A stretch of 64,000 bases of DNA from Alcaligenes faecalis (GCF_041521385.1 NZ_CP168006.1:62001-126000), one strand, 5' to 3'; numbered from the stretch's first letter, positions 47,254 to 55,798 are shown. Notes: a model not told the origin generated them from the letters alone. Numbers and translations are program-made.

Positions 47254-47296
47254 AAACAACGCCGGAGGTGGCACTGCGCCCCTTCCGGCGTTGTTT
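47254..47296 (-). terminator. Intrinsic terminator of the first thiolase gene
   Basis: AAACAACGCCGGA (47254-47266) pairs perfectly with TCCGGCGTTGTTT (47284-47296), 13 bp around a 17-base loop. On the minus strand it is followed by TCTCTGTC; the T-run is short (TTTTCT), but the stem is strong. It lies 43 bases past the thiolase stop. Confidence 0.75.
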
Positions 47297-47338
47297 AGCA
47301 AGGCGCCATCATAACAGCGATCACTTGATGAGAACGGC

Positions 47339-48511
47339 TCACTGACGTTCGATAATCAGGGCCACGCCCTCGCTGCCGCCATGACACATGGTCACCAGCG
47401 CATACCGGCCCTGGATACGCTGCAACTCGTGCAAAGCCTTGACCACCAGTGCCGCCCCTGTCGCCCCCAAGGGATGACCCATACTGATACTGCCGCCATT
47501 CGGGTTGACACGCTCTGGATCAAAATCCAGCTCCTTGGCAACGGCGCACACCTGTGCCGCAAACGCTTCATTAGACTCGATCACATCAATATCAGCGACC
47601 GTCAGTCCCGCTCTCTTGAGCGCCAAGCGAGTCGACGGCACCGGCCCCATACCCGCCAACTGTGGATCCACGCCCGCATGTGCCCATGAACGGAGCTTGC
47701 CCATGGGTTTCAAACCTTGACGACGCGCCTGCCCCTCTTCCATCATCAACACCACCGCCGCCGCATCCGCCAAACCCAGGATATTACCGGCCGTCACCGT
47801 CCCCCCGTCGCTCTGGAAAATAGGCTTCAAGGCGGCAAGCTGCTCCAGACTGCCATCATGCCGAACATGCTCATCTTGCTCGAACATGGTCCCATCATGA
47901 GCCGCCATCGAGACGATCTGCTCTTTAAAGTATCCGTTCTCAATGGCGCGAGCCGCTCGACGATGCGACTCCAGGGCCAACTGATCCTGTTCACAACGAG
48001 ACACACCGTACTTTCTGGCGACATTCTCCCCCGTCACCCCCACATGCTCCCGAGTCAACGGGCTGATGAAGATTTCCGACAGGACATCGACCAAGGCCAC
48101 ATTACCCATGCGGCTCCCCCAACGCTGGGACGTCGCCATATACGGTATTCGACTGGTGCTTTCAACACCGCCAGCCAAGGCCACCCGGGCCTCACCCAAT
48201 ACAATCGCTTGTGCTGCCGAAATAATGGCCTGCAAACCTGATGCACATAAACGATTCACGCTCATGGCGACCGCCTCATGAGCGACCCCCACCCTCATGG
48301 AGGCCGCCCGGGCCAAATAGATATCCTGAGGCTCAGTCAGCACCACCTGCCCCATTACCACCTGCTCCACCTCCGAGGCAGAGACTTTGCTTCTGCCCAA
48401 CACTTCCTGCATAACAGCAGCGCCCATCTCAACGGGGGGCACACTCCGTAACGAACCACCAAAGTTACCAAACGCGGTTCGACACGCCTGAACCAGGACA
48501 ACGTTTTGCAT
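47339..48511 (-). CDS. Thiolase family protein (acetyl-CoA C-acyltransferase), divergent paralogue
   Basis: Starts at ATG 48511 (MQNVVLVQACRTAFGNF), with AAAGGAG upstream; 390 residues. Thiolases cleave or form 3-ketoacyl-CoA. The nucleophile C89 is in NRLCASGLQAI, the active-site histidine in GHPLGATGAA, and NEAFAAQVCAV is conserved. The C-terminal acid/base cysteine lies in CHGGSEG instead of the usual CIGGGQG, changing two residues around the oxyanion loop. It resembles the second thiolase (48792-49973) along its whole length, so the two look like an old tandem duplication with this copy more altered. Substrate preference may differ. Confidence 0.9.
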   Translation of the reverse strand: MQNVVLVQACRTAFGNFGGSLRSVPPVEMGAAVMQEVLGRSKVSASEVEQVVMGQVVLTEPQDIYLARAASMRVGVAHEAVAMSVNRLCASGLQAIISAAQAIVLGEARVALAGGVESTSRIPYMATSQRWGSRMGNVALVDVLSEIFISPLTREHVGVTGENVARKYGVSRCEQDQLALESHRRAARAIENGYFKEQIVSMAAHDGTMFEQDEHVRHDGSLEQLAALKPIFQSDGGTVTAGNILGLADAAAVVLMMEEGQARRQGLKPMGKLRSWAHAGVDPQLAGMGPVPSTRLALKRAGLTVADIDVIESNEAFAAQVCAVAKELDFDPERVNPNGGSISMGHPLGATGAALVVKALHELQRIQGRYALVTMCHGGSEGVALIIERQ

Positions 48512-48710
48512 ACGAATCTCCTTTTTTCTGACGAGATACAGCAACGGCCTCGTGTTCAACCACACAAGCCACGTATGATTTTTAAAACAATTCAATGCAA
48601 TTGGCGGGATACTTAGGGGCCTCTACAACAACAAATAATCAAGTCGACGTTTTGAACGGTTCCTAAAAAGCTGGGCAGCAGCCTGATCTTTACGGTGTTT
48701 CATAGGCCAA

Positions 48711-48749
48711 AAAAAAACCGGAAAGTGGTTTGACTCCACTTCCGGTTTT
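48711..48749 (-). terminator. Intrinsic terminator of the second thiolase gene
   Basis: On the minus strand CCGGAAGTGG (48745-48736) pairs with CCACTTTCCGG (48728-48718) with one bulged base, followed by a run of eight or more T (48717-48709). It lies 47 bases past the stop codon. The rest of the gap up to 48511 contains the likely promoter of the first thiolase (a weak TTGCAT, 17 bases, CATACG on the minus strand) and no gene. Confidence 0.88.
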
Positions 48750-48791
48750 CTTGTTCTCTGAGCTACATCAGAGAGGCGCTATCTTTCAGAC

Positions 48792-49973
48792 TCAAGGGCG
48801 CTCGAAAATCGCCGCAATCCCCTGCCCGCCACCAATGCACATGGTGACCAGCGCATAACGACCTTGGACACGCTGCAATTCGTGCAATGCCTTGACCGTA
48901 ATCGCGGCACCAGTCGCGCCAATAGGGTGACCCAGACTGATACCACTACCATTGGGGTTCACACGTGCCGGATCCAGACCCAGTTCACGCACCACCGCGC
49001 ACGCTTGGGCAGCAAAAGCTTCGTTAGACTCGATCACATCCAGATCCGACACGCTCAAACCGGCGCGCTCCAAAGCCAAACGAGTTGCTGGCACAGGACC
49101 AATACCCATAATGCTGGGATCCACCCCGGCATGCCCCCAGGACACCAGCTTGGCCAACGGCTTCAGACCGCGTTGACGTGCTTCTTCCGCACACATCAGC
49201 AAGACAGCAGCAGCACCATCGTTCAGGCCCGAGGCATTGCCTGCCGTCACACTGCCGCCTTCAGGCATAAACACAGGTTTCAGGCCGGTAAAGTTCTCCA
49301 TCGTGGCATCCAGACGTACGTGCTCGTCCTGATCAAACACGATCTCACCCTTGCGGCTTTTCTGGATAATAGGCACGATCTGCTCTTTAAAGTAGCCTTG
49401 CTCGATCGCGCGACGCGCACGCTGGTGCGATTCCAGTGCCAGTTCATCCTGATCGGCACGGGTCACGCCGTATTGACGGGCCACATTTTCGGCTGTGATG
49501 CCCATATGAACACGATCAAACGGATCGGTCAGCGCGCCGGTCATCATATCCATCATGACCGAGTCACCCATGCGAGCCCCCCAGCGATGCGCACTGGACA
49601 TATAAGGCGCCCGACTCATGCTCTCTGCTCCGCCTGCCAAGGCCACCTTGGCATCACCCACCAGAATGCCCTGCGCGGCCGACACAATGGCTTGCAGACC
49701 TGAGCCGCACAAACGGTTGACGTTCATGGCTGGTGTTCCATGTCCCACGCCTGCCTGGACCGAGGCCACACGCGACAAGTACATATCGCGCGGCTCGGTT
49801 TGGATAACCTGCCCCATCACGACATGCTGAACGTCTGCCGCCGATACGCCACTTCTGTCCAGTACCGCGCGCAACACCGTGGCGCCCATTTCGATGGGCG
49901 ACACATTCTTGAGTCCACCACCAAAATCACCAATCGCGGTACGGCATGCCTGGACGACAAGCACTTCTTTCAT
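48792..49973 (-). CDS. Acetyl-CoA C-acetyltransferase (biosynthetic-type thiolase)
   Basis: Starts at ATG 49973 (MKEVLVVQACRTAIGDF); 393 residues, the normal length. It condenses two acetyl-CoA to acetoacetyl-CoA or runs the reverse, feeding polyhydroxybutyrate or ketone/fatty-acid metabolism. The nucleophile C89 is in NRLCGSGLQAI, the histidine in GHPIGATGAAI and the second cysteine in the standard CIGGGQG. No phaB, phaC or CoA-transferase gene adjoins it. It is divergent from the universal stress gene across 193 bases. Confidence 0.93.
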   Translation of the reverse strand: MKEVLVVQACRTAIGDFGGGLKNVSPIEMGATVLRAVLDRSGVSAADVQHVVMGQVIQTEPRDMYLSRVASVQAGVGHGTPAMNVNRLCGSGLQAIVSAAQGILVGDAKVALAGGAESMSRAPYMSSAHRWGARMGDSVMMDMMTGALTDPFDRVHMGITAENVARQYGVTRADQDELALESHQRARRAIEQGYFKEQIVPIIQKSRKGEIVFDQDEHVRLDATMENFTGLKPVFMPEGGSVTAGNASGLNDGAAAVLLMCAEEARQRGLKPLAKLVSWGHAGVDPSIMGIGPVPATRLALERAGLSVSDLDVIESNEAFAAQACAVVRELGLDPARVNPNGSGISLGHPIGATGAAITVKALHELQRVQGRYALVTMCIGGGQGIAAIFERP

Positions 49974-50166
49974 ATGAATCTCCCTCAATCCCATTGGGAT
50001 ATGATGACCAGCATAAAAAAGCCAAGCTGACAAAAACGTCCACTCGAATATACACGGCTGCCATGGAAAACCATAAAGCAGACACAAAGACCGTAATTCG
50101 CAGTATGGTTTGATACCTTACCCACAAGACACGTTCTTGATAACCCTTTTTATAGGATTCCCCCTC

Positions 50167-50628
50167 ATGTACGAGCGTATCCTGGTCTGCACCGACGGCT
50201 CAGAACTGTCCGCCCACGCTGTCACCCATGCCCTGAATCTGGCCAAAACCAGCGGCGCCAAATTGCTGGCCCTGCGCGTCATCCCGCGCTATCGCCAAAG
50301 CTACCTGGAGGGCGGCCCCATTATTGACCAGAAGCTCGATAGCCGTATCGAAGCCTCTTGGCTCGAGCACGCGCAATCCGAGCTGGCGGCTGTCAAACAA
50401 GCCGGTAAAGACATTGGTGTGTCGGTCAAGAGCTTGGTGGTGAAATCGGAACTGGTGGCCGACGCCATTATTTCTACCGCTGAAAAACAAAACGCCGACC
50501 TGATCATCATGTCCTCGCATGGCCGCAAGGGCTACAAGCGCCTGCTTTTGGGCAGCGAAACCCAGCACGTCCTGACCTACTCGGAAATCCCCGTACTGGT
50601 GATCCGCAAGAAAGCCAAGAAAAAATAA
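50167..50628 (+). CDS. Universal stress protein family (UspA-like)
   Basis: I start it at ATG 50167 (MYERILVCTDGSELSAHAV), giving 153 residues, because the longer frame begins in promoter DNA. The single Usp domain has the N-terminal DGSELS and the ATP-binding loop SSHGRKGYKRLLLGSETQHVL (G-x2-G-x-G(S/T) type), ending in IPVLVIRKK, so it probably binds ATP. The C-terminus is lysine-rich (KKAKKK). These proteins help survival under starvation and oxidative stress. A strong terminator follows it. Confidence 0.92.
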   Translation: MYERILVCTDGSELSAHAVTHALNLAKTSGAKLLALRVIPRYRQSYLEGGPIIDQKLDSRIEASWLEHAQSELAAVKQAGKDIGVSVKSLVVKSELVADAIISTAEKQNADLIIMSSHGRKGYKRLLLGSETQHVLTYSEIPVLVIRKKAKKK

Positions 50629-50644
50629 AACATGGCCAGGCATC

Positions 50645-50672
50645 AAAACGCAAACTTCGGTTTGCGTTTTTT
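50645..50672 (+). terminator. Intrinsic terminator of the universal stress gene
   Basis: AAAACGCAAAC (50645-50655), a stable TTCG tetraloop (50656-50659), then GTTTGCGTTTT and a T-run to 50672. It ends 17 bases before the next gene, which therefore has very little room for its own promoter. Confidence 0.93.
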
Positions 50673-50689
50673 ATTCTCGGGAGCTCCGC

Positions 50690-51475
50690 ATGACTATCAG
50701 CACACAGGAAAAACGTCGCCGTTTTCGAGCTTTGCATGAAAGCGGCCTACTGATTTTGCCCAACCCTTGGGATATAGGCGGGGCCAAGCGCCTGGAACGT
50801 TTGGGTGCTCAGGCGATTGCCAGCAGTAGCGCAGCTTTTGCCTGGTCAAACGGCCTGGAAGATTTTGAAGTGGGCCTCGATGCACTGCTGGCGCATTTGC
50901 GGGAGCTGGCAGGCTGCACGAATCTACCGCTCAATGCCGACTTTGAAAACGGATTTGCCGATGAGCCGGAACAGGTCGCCGAAAACGTCCGCCTGGCCAT
51001 TGAAACCGGCATTGCAGGTTTATCCATCGAAGATCGCCATGGAGACAAGCTGTACGAGCTGGATCTGGCGGTGGCTCGCATACAAGCAGCCAAGCGAGCC
51101 ATTTACAACAGCGGCGAGGACGTTCTATTAGTAGGACGCAGTGAAGGCATGCTGATTGGTACGTTGAACCTGAAACAAACCATCACCCGGCTGCAAGCCT
51201 TTGCTCAGGCGGGCGCCGATGTAGTCTATGCCCCCGGTTTACGTGAACTGGGCGACATTGCTCTCGTTGTCCAGGCCCTGGCGCCTACGCCCGTCAATGT
51301 GCTGCTGATTCATCCGGGGCTCAACGTCCCTGATTTGGCTGCCATAGGCGTGCGCCGTGTCAGCACAGGCTCACAACTGGCGCTAGCCACGTGGAACCGG
51401 TTTGAACAAGCCAGCCTGCAGTTGCTGGAACAAGGGCATCTACCCCCCACCCAAGCTCATCGCCGCTGGTCTTAA
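50690..51475 (+). CDS. Isocitrate lyase/PEP mutase family protein
   Basis: The 261-residue TIM-barrel protein matches the ICL/PEPM superfamily, whose members break or make C-C or C-P bonds in alpha-oxycarboxylic acids with magnesium. Visible motifs are SGLLILPNPWDIGGAKRLERLG at the N-terminus, the substrate-binding SSSAAFAWSNG, the metal-binding NADFENGFADEPEQV, IEDRHGDKLYEL and VGRSEGMLIG. The KKCGH catalytic loop of isocitrate and methylisocitrate lyases is absent, so an oxaloacetate decarboxylase or other uncharacterised lyase is likelier. It directly follows the terminator of the universal stress gene. Confidence 0.85.
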   Translation: MTISTQEKRRRFRALHESGLLILPNPWDIGGAKRLERLGAQAIASSSAAFAWSNGLEDFEVGLDALLAHLRELAGCTNLPLNADFENGFADEPEQVAENVRLAIETGIAGLSIEDRHGDKLYELDLAVARIQAAKRAIYNSGEDVLLVGRSEGMLIGTLNLKQTITRLQAFAQAGADVVYAPGLRELGDIALVVQALAPTPVNVLLIHPGLNVPDLAAIGVRRVSTGSQLALATWNRFEQASLQLLEQGHLPPTQAHRRWS

Positions 51476-51493
51476 TGCAAAACGGACAGGCAT

Positions 51494-51527
51494 AAAAAAA
51501 GCGCAAGCAACATGGCTTGCGCTTTTT
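51494..51527. terminator. Bidirectional intrinsic terminator
   Basis: GCGCAAGC (51501-51508) pairs with GCTTGCGC (51515-51522) around AACATG. It is flanked by seven A on the left and five T on the right, so the stem extends to 13 bp. It ends the ICL-family gene (plus) and, read the other way, the small gene at 51545-51685 (minus). Confidence 0.92.
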
Positions 51528-51544
51528 AACCCTTCAGTCAGAAC

Positions 51545-51685
51545 TTAGCTGTCCTGAGCCTGGTCGCTGGAGGCGTCCACTTTGGCTTCCTGATCGGTTT
51601 CTACGACTGCTTTCTTGGGAGCCACCCAATTCAGGGGCTCAACCTCAAAAGCCTGTTTACGACGTACTGGTTTCGATTTGCTCAC
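51545..51685 (-). CDS. Small basic-acidic hypothetical protein (46 residues)
   Basis: A short gene below usual length cut-offs. It starts with GTG at 51685, has GGAG about 7 bases upstream, and ends with TAA at 51547-51545. The product begins with a basic stretch (MSKSKPVRRKQAFEVEP) and ends acidic and Gln/Asp-rich (EAKVDASSDQAQDS). It has no membrane helix or signal peptide and is probably disordered. Support comes from a near-consensus promoter at 51743-51771, a good ribosome-binding site, and a strong terminator 18 bases past the stop. I do not recognise the family; the basic N-terminus could bind nucleic acid. Confidence 0.7.
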   Translation of the reverse strand: MSKSKPVRRKQAFEVEPLNWVAPKKAVVETDQEAKVDASSDQAQDS

Positions 51686-51742
51686 GAATAACTCCTGCTC
51701 AATATCGCCAGGGGGCACTGCCCTTAGCGCCCCGATTTCTTT

Positions 51743-51771
51743 ATTATATCAATGATTAGACCACAAATCAA
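51743..51771 (-). promoter_or_regulatory. Near-consensus sigma-70 promoter of the 46-residue gene
   Basis: On the minus strand: TTGATT (51771-51766), exactly 17 bases, then a perfect TATAAT (51748-51743). The start would be near 51736, leaving a 50-base leader before the GTG. This is the best-matching promoter in the window. Confidence 0.75.
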
Positions 51772-51970
51772 TTTCAACAATACTATGAGCACATTATGAA
51801 AGCAAATTAGCCGACGTTAAAGAGAAATAAGAGAAATTCAAAACAAGGGTTTTTCATAGACAACTCCAGCCAAAATAACAGTTCTGCAGATACCGCTCCC
51901 TGCCCGAGCACAAGCCCCCAGAAAAAAGTACTTTTCACGCAGTTAAGTAAAACAATAAAGAGACAATGGC

Positions 51971-52864
51971 ATGCATGATTTCCGCTCCATCGACAATCTG
52001 GATCGTTCCTTGCGCTACTTTTTACGCATCGCACAACTGGGTTCGGTCAGCAAAGCCGCTGACGATTTGGAACAAAGCCAATCCAGCCTGAGCAAACAAT
52101 TAAACACCCTGGAACAGAGCCTGGGCCAAACCCTGTTTACGCGCACCGGACGCGGAGTCACCCTGAATGATGCAGGCGAGCGGTTGCGCCAAGCCATTGA
52201 GCCTGCTTACAGCAGCATTGACGGTGCTGTCCATGCCATGCGCCAGGATCATGGCGTCAATTCGGGCACGGTGAGGCTGGCTACCGTACACACATTAAGC
52301 TACTACTTCATGTCCGATGTCGCTGCCGCTTTCATGAGCTCACACCCAGCCGTGAATTTGTCCTTGTTGGGGCGCAGCTCGCCCGAGGTAGTGGCCTTGG
52401 TGGAAAGTGGCAAGGCTGATATCGGCTTTGTATACGACTCGGCAGTGGACTGTGGCGGCCTAGTCTCGCACACCTTGTTTGACGATCAAATGTGCCGCAT
52501 CTCCGCCAAGCAAGAGTCTTTTCCCAATGCAGATTTAAGTCACCAAACCTTGCGCTTGATCGGCTTTCCGCCCCACTACGCCTTGCGCCGCATGATTCAC
52601 CGCAGCGGTCTGCATCCCGAATTTGTAGCGGAAGTCGAAACCATCGACGCCATGTTGCGGCTGGTCGCTTCAGGATTGGGGGACTGTATCTTGCCCAGCC
52701 GCATTCCCGACAGTTTGTTGCACGAGCACAATCTGCACAAATACCCGATTGAGCAACCTACCCTGCAACGGCGGGTTGTGGCGATCTTGCGGGCAGACCG
52801 GGATCCCCAAGCACTGACTTCACGGCTGCTGGAATGTGCTTTGCGCACGGCTCAAAGCCTGTAG
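51971..52864 (+). CDS. LysR family transcriptional regulator
   Basis: The 297-residue protein has the N-terminal winged helix (FLRIAQLGSVSKAADDLEQSQSSLSKQLNTLE, helix-turn-helix ~18-45) and a two-lobed effector domain (~90-295) in which the first lobe begins GTVRLATVHTLSYYFMSDV. It is divergent from the 46-residue gene and convergent with the decarboxylase gene. Regulated genes usually lie divergent to LysR genes, so the small gene's promoter region (51686-51970) is one candidate target, but no TA-rich dyad of the T-N11-A type is obvious. The ligand is unknown. Confidence 0.93.
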   Translation: MHDFRSIDNLDRSLRYFLRIAQLGSVSKAADDLEQSQSSLSKQLNTLEQSLGQTLFTRTGRGVTLNDAGERLRQAIEPAYSSIDGAVHAMRQDHGVNSGTVRLATVHTLSYYFMSDVAAAFMSSHPAVNLSLLGRSSPEVVALVESGKADIGFVYDSAVDCGGLVSHTLFDDQMCRISAKQESFPNADLSHQTLRLIGFPPHYALRRMIHRSGLHPEFVAEVETIDAMLRLVASGLGDCILPSRIPDSLLHEHNLHKYPIEQPTLQRRVVAILRADRDPQALTSRLLECALRTAQSL

Positions 52865-52921
52865 ATCAACCCTGCAACCAGAACACACCGGCGCCGAGTG
52901 TGTAGCAGACGGACAGCCCAT

Positions 52922-52992
52922 AAAAAAAGACCTGATGAAAGACACTTCAAGTCTGGAAGTTTTCCAGAGTCTTGAAGGTCCATCACCAGGCC
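52922..52992 (-). terminator. Long-stem intrinsic terminator of the decarboxylase gene
   Basis: On the minus strand the inner stem pairs 52977-52971 and 52968-52962 with 52951-52945 and 52958-52952 (14 bp with a 2-base bulge and a three-base loop). A further outer stem joins CATCAGG (52937-52931) with the stretch around 52981-52990. A run TCTTTTTTT (52930-52922) follows. It is unusually long for a terminator and lies 64 bases past the stop codon. The plus-strand LysR transcript also meets it. Confidence 0.8.
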
Positions 52993-53055
52993 CGCTTGCT
53001 TTTCTGCTCTATCCCAAGGCCGACTCCCTGCCCCGGCCCTGGATAGCAAACCGCA

Positions 53056-55323
53056 TTACTGTGCCACGCAGTCCACGTAGTAACGCTTCTGACCGGAAGC
53101 ATCGACCTCTTCGACAAAACCGTGGATATCTGTACCAAAGCCAGGGCACTGGCGATGCAATTCACGCGAGAACTTCAGAAAATCCACAATCGTCTTGTTG
53201 AAGGCTTCGCCAGGAATCAACAGTGGGATACCGGGCGGGTAAGGTGTGATCAGGTTGGTGGTCACACGACCTTCCAACTGATCAATTTCTACCCGTTCCG
53301 TACGACGCTGCGCAATGCAGGCAAACGCATCGGCTGGACGCATGACAGGCACCACATCTGACAAATACATTTCTGTCATCAGGCGGGCAATGTTGTGCCT
53401 GGCGTAAAGCTGGTGCACGTGCTGGCACAAATCACGCAAGCCCATTTCTTCGTAGCAAGGATACTGACGTGCAAATTGCGGCAAAACACGCCAGACAGGC
53501 AAGTTACGATCGTAATCATCCTTGAACTGCTGCAATGCCGTCACCAGGGAATTCCAACGGCCTTTGGTAATGCCAATGGTGAACATAATGAAGAAGCTGT
53601 ACAAGCCAATCTTCTCCACAATCACGCCACGCTGCGCCAGGAACTTTGTCACGATGGAGGCCGGAATCCCGGTTTCACCAAAGGTACCCGTCAGATCCAG
53701 GCCGGGGGTAACTATCGTCGCCTTGATCGGATCGAGCATATTAAAGCCATCAGCCAAGGGGCCAAAGCCGTGCCATTCGCTGTGCTCAACATCATCTGTG
53801 ATAATCCAGTCCTCAGGCTTGCCCACACCGTCCTCTGTCAGTGTTGGCGGGCCCCAGACCTTAAACCACCAGTCGTCCTCATCAAACTGGGACTCAACCT
53901 TGCGCATGGCACGACGAAAGTCCAACGCTTCAATAATGCTTTCTTCAACCAGCACACGGCCACCGGGTGGCTCCATCATGGCAGCAGCCACATCGCAGGA
54001 CGCAATAATCGCGTACTGCGGGCTGGTGCTGGTGTGCATCAGGTAGGCCTCATTGAACAAATGACGGTCCAGGCTACGGGTGACCGAGTCCTGCGCCAGC
54101 ACGTGGCTGGCCTGGCTCAAACCGGCCAGCAGCTTGTGTGTGGACTGCGTGGAGAACACCATGGTTTCCTGAGGACGCGGACGGTTCTTGCCCATGGCAT
54201 GGAACTGACCATAAAACGGATGGAAAGCCGCATGCGGAATCCAGGCCTCGTCAAAGTGCAGCACTTCCACGTAACCGTCCACGGCATTCTTGATCTCTTG
54301 AGTGTCGTAAATAATGCCGTCGTAGGTGGACTGAGTCAGCGTCAACACACGGGGTTTGACCGTGTCGGCATCCAGGTGCGAAAGCAAGGGGTGCTTGCGG
54401 ATCTTCTCGCGAATGGTCTCGATATCAAACTCACTGCGTGCAATTGGGCCAATAATCCCGAAGTGGTTACGCGTAGGACGCAAAAACACGGGGATAGCGC
54501 CCGTCATGACAATGCTGTGCAAAATGGATTTATGGCAGTTGCGGTCCACAACCACCACATCGCCCGGCGCCACCGCGTGGTGCCAGACAATCTTGTTGCT
54601 GGTGCTGGTACCGTTGGTCACGAAAAAGCAGTGATCAGCGTTGAAAATACGTGCAGCATTGCGCTCACTGGCCCCAATGGCCCCATTGTGGTCCAGCAAT
54701 TGACCCAGCTCTTCGACGGCGTTGCACACGTCGGCACGCAACATGTTCTCACCAAAGAACTGATGAAAAATCTGCCCGACCGGGCTTTTCAGAAAGGCCA
54801 CACCGCCCGAGTGACCAGGGCAGTGCCAGGAGTAGGAACCGTCCTCTGCGTAATCGAGCAAGGCTTTCAAAAACGGGGGCTTGACACCTTCCACATAGCT
54901 GCGCGCTTCACGCACGATGTGACGCGCCACGAACTCGGGCGTGTCCTCGAACATATGAATGACGCCTTGCAGCTCACGCAAGATATCGTTTGGCATATGA
55001 CGAGCCGTTTTAGTCTCGCCATACACATAAATAGGCACATCCGTATTGCGACGACGCACAGCCCGAATAAAGGCACGCAGATTGACCAGCGCCGGGGCGC
55101 TATCTCCATCTTGCGTGAACTCCTCATCATCGATGGACAAAATAAACGCGCTGGCACGACTTTGCTGCTGGGCAAATTGACTCAAATCGCCATAACTGGT
55201 GGTTCCCAACACCTCGAAGCCTTCGGCCTCGATCGCATCTGCTAATACACGAATGCTCAGACCAGACGCATTTTCAGAACGAAAATCCTCATCGATGATC
55301 ACAATGGGGAATTGATATTGCAT
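53056..55323 (-). CDS. Orn/Lys/Arg decarboxylase, inducible type
   Basis: A 755-residue PLP-dependent fold-I amino acid decarboxylase with the wing domain (~1-130, a CheY-like fold), the PLP domain and the C-terminal domain, the layout of E. coli AdiA, CadA/LdcI and SpeF. The PLP lysine is about K397 in STQSTHKLLAGLSQASHV; DRNCHKSILHS and VLHFDEAWIPHAAFHPFYG are family landmarks. Its length equals that of AdiA (arginine), but residues that settle arginine against lysine or ornithine cannot be read safely by eye. It likely consumes protons under acid stress or makes a polyamine precursor. No antiporter gene (adiC, cadB, potE) adjoins it. Confidence 0.93.
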   Translation of the reverse strand: MQYQFPIVIIDEDFRSENASGLSIRVLADAIEAEGFEVLGTTSYGDLSQFAQQQSRASAFILSIDDEEFTQDGDSAPALVNLRAFIRAVRRRNTDVPIYVYGETKTARHMPNDILRELQGVIHMFEDTPEFVARHIVREARSYVEGVKPPFLKALLDYAEDGSYSWHCPGHSGGVAFLKSPVGQIFHQFFGENMLRADVCNAVEELGQLLDHNGAIGASERNAARIFNADHCFFVTNGTSTSNKIVWHHAVAPGDVVVVDRNCHKSILHSIVMTGAIPVFLRPTRNHFGIIGPIARSEFDIETIREKIRKHPLLSHLDADTVKPRVLTLTQSTYDGIIYDTQEIKNAVDGYVEVLHFDEAWIPHAAFHPFYGQFHAMGKNRPRPQETMVFSTQSTHKLLAGLSQASHVLAQDSVTRSLDRHLFNEAYLMHTSTSPQYAIIASCDVAAAMMEPPGGRVLVEESIIEALDFRRAMRKVESQFDEDDWWFKVWGPPTLTEDGVGKPEDWIITDDVEHSEWHGFGPLADGFNMLDPIKATIVTPGLDLTGTFGETGIPASIVTKFLAQRGVIVEKIGLYSFFIMFTIGITKGRWNSLVTALQQFKDDYDRNLPVWRVLPQFARQYPCYEEMGLRDLCQHVHQLYARHNIARLMTEMYLSDVVPVMRPADAFACIAQRRTERVEIDQLEGRVTTNLITPYPPGIPLLIPGEAFNKTIVDFLKFSRELHRQCPGFGTDIHGFVEEVDASGQKRYYVDCVAQ

Positions 55324-55433
55324 GCCATGTCCTTAATACAAGGGAGCGCCGCAGGGGCGGCAAAAAAAGGGAGGGACGCCAGTCGCTTTTGTGCAGCAGA
55401 TCGTACCGATTTTCACGTCCCGTCATGTGACAC

Positions 55434-55462
55434 TTGCTTTTCCCTACGTCCTTGGGCATAAT
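55434..55462 (+). promoter_or_regulatory. Predicted promoter of tRNA-Cys
   Basis: TTGCTT (55434-55439), a 17-base spacer, then CATAAT (55457-55462), 26 bases before the first base of the mature tRNA. The rest of the gap back to the decarboxylase start (55324-55433) shows no gene. Confidence 0.6.
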
Positions 55463-55488
55463 TCTACATGTCCCAGGACAAAACAAAA

Positions 55489-55562
55489 GGCGTGGTGACA
55501 GATTGGCTATGTGACGGACTGCAAATCCGTTCAGGTTGGTTCGATTCCAGCACACGCCTCCA
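55489..55562 (+). tRNA. tRNA-Cys (anticodon GCA)
   Basis: A 74-base cloverleaf with encoded CCA. Acceptor arm GGCGTGG pairs with ACACGCC except at the last position (7:66 is G opposite A). The anticodon stem ACGGA/TCCGT is perfect with loop CTGCAAA (anticodon GCA), and the T arm is GTTGG-TTCGATT-CCAGC. The discriminator base is T, as required for cysteine tRNA. It is a lone tRNA. No integrase or repeated 3' end that would mark an integrated element is seen. Confidence 0.96.
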
Positions 55563-55625
55563 TCTTGCTTGCATTCAAGACAGACAAAACTGGCCTTCTT
55601 TCCGGTTTTGATCACACAGAAAAAG

Positions 55626-55647
55626 TCGCCATTACGGCGATTTTTTT
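55626..55647 (+). terminator. Intrinsic terminator of tRNA-Cys
   Basis: TCGCC (55626-55630) pairs with GGCGA (55636-55640) around ATTAC, followed directly by seven T (55641-55647), 64 bases after the tRNA CCA end. Confidence 0.85.
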
Positions 55648-55798
55648 ATTCCCTTTTCCTGCACGGCAAATCCTTGTACTACGCGCTGCGGCCAAGCAAT
55701 TCCATCGATTTTGGCCTACCGTTCCAACTTGGCCTGCAATTTAACACAAGCAGGCGCGTGACCTGCCCAAAAAACCCTCTTTTTAGTGCCCTAAAAAC

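Noticed and set aside
53395..55245. A 616-codon open frame on the plus strand, opposite the decarboxylase gene
   Set aside because: Same effect. The decarboxylase on the minus strand has full family motifs, and both cannot be constrained at once.
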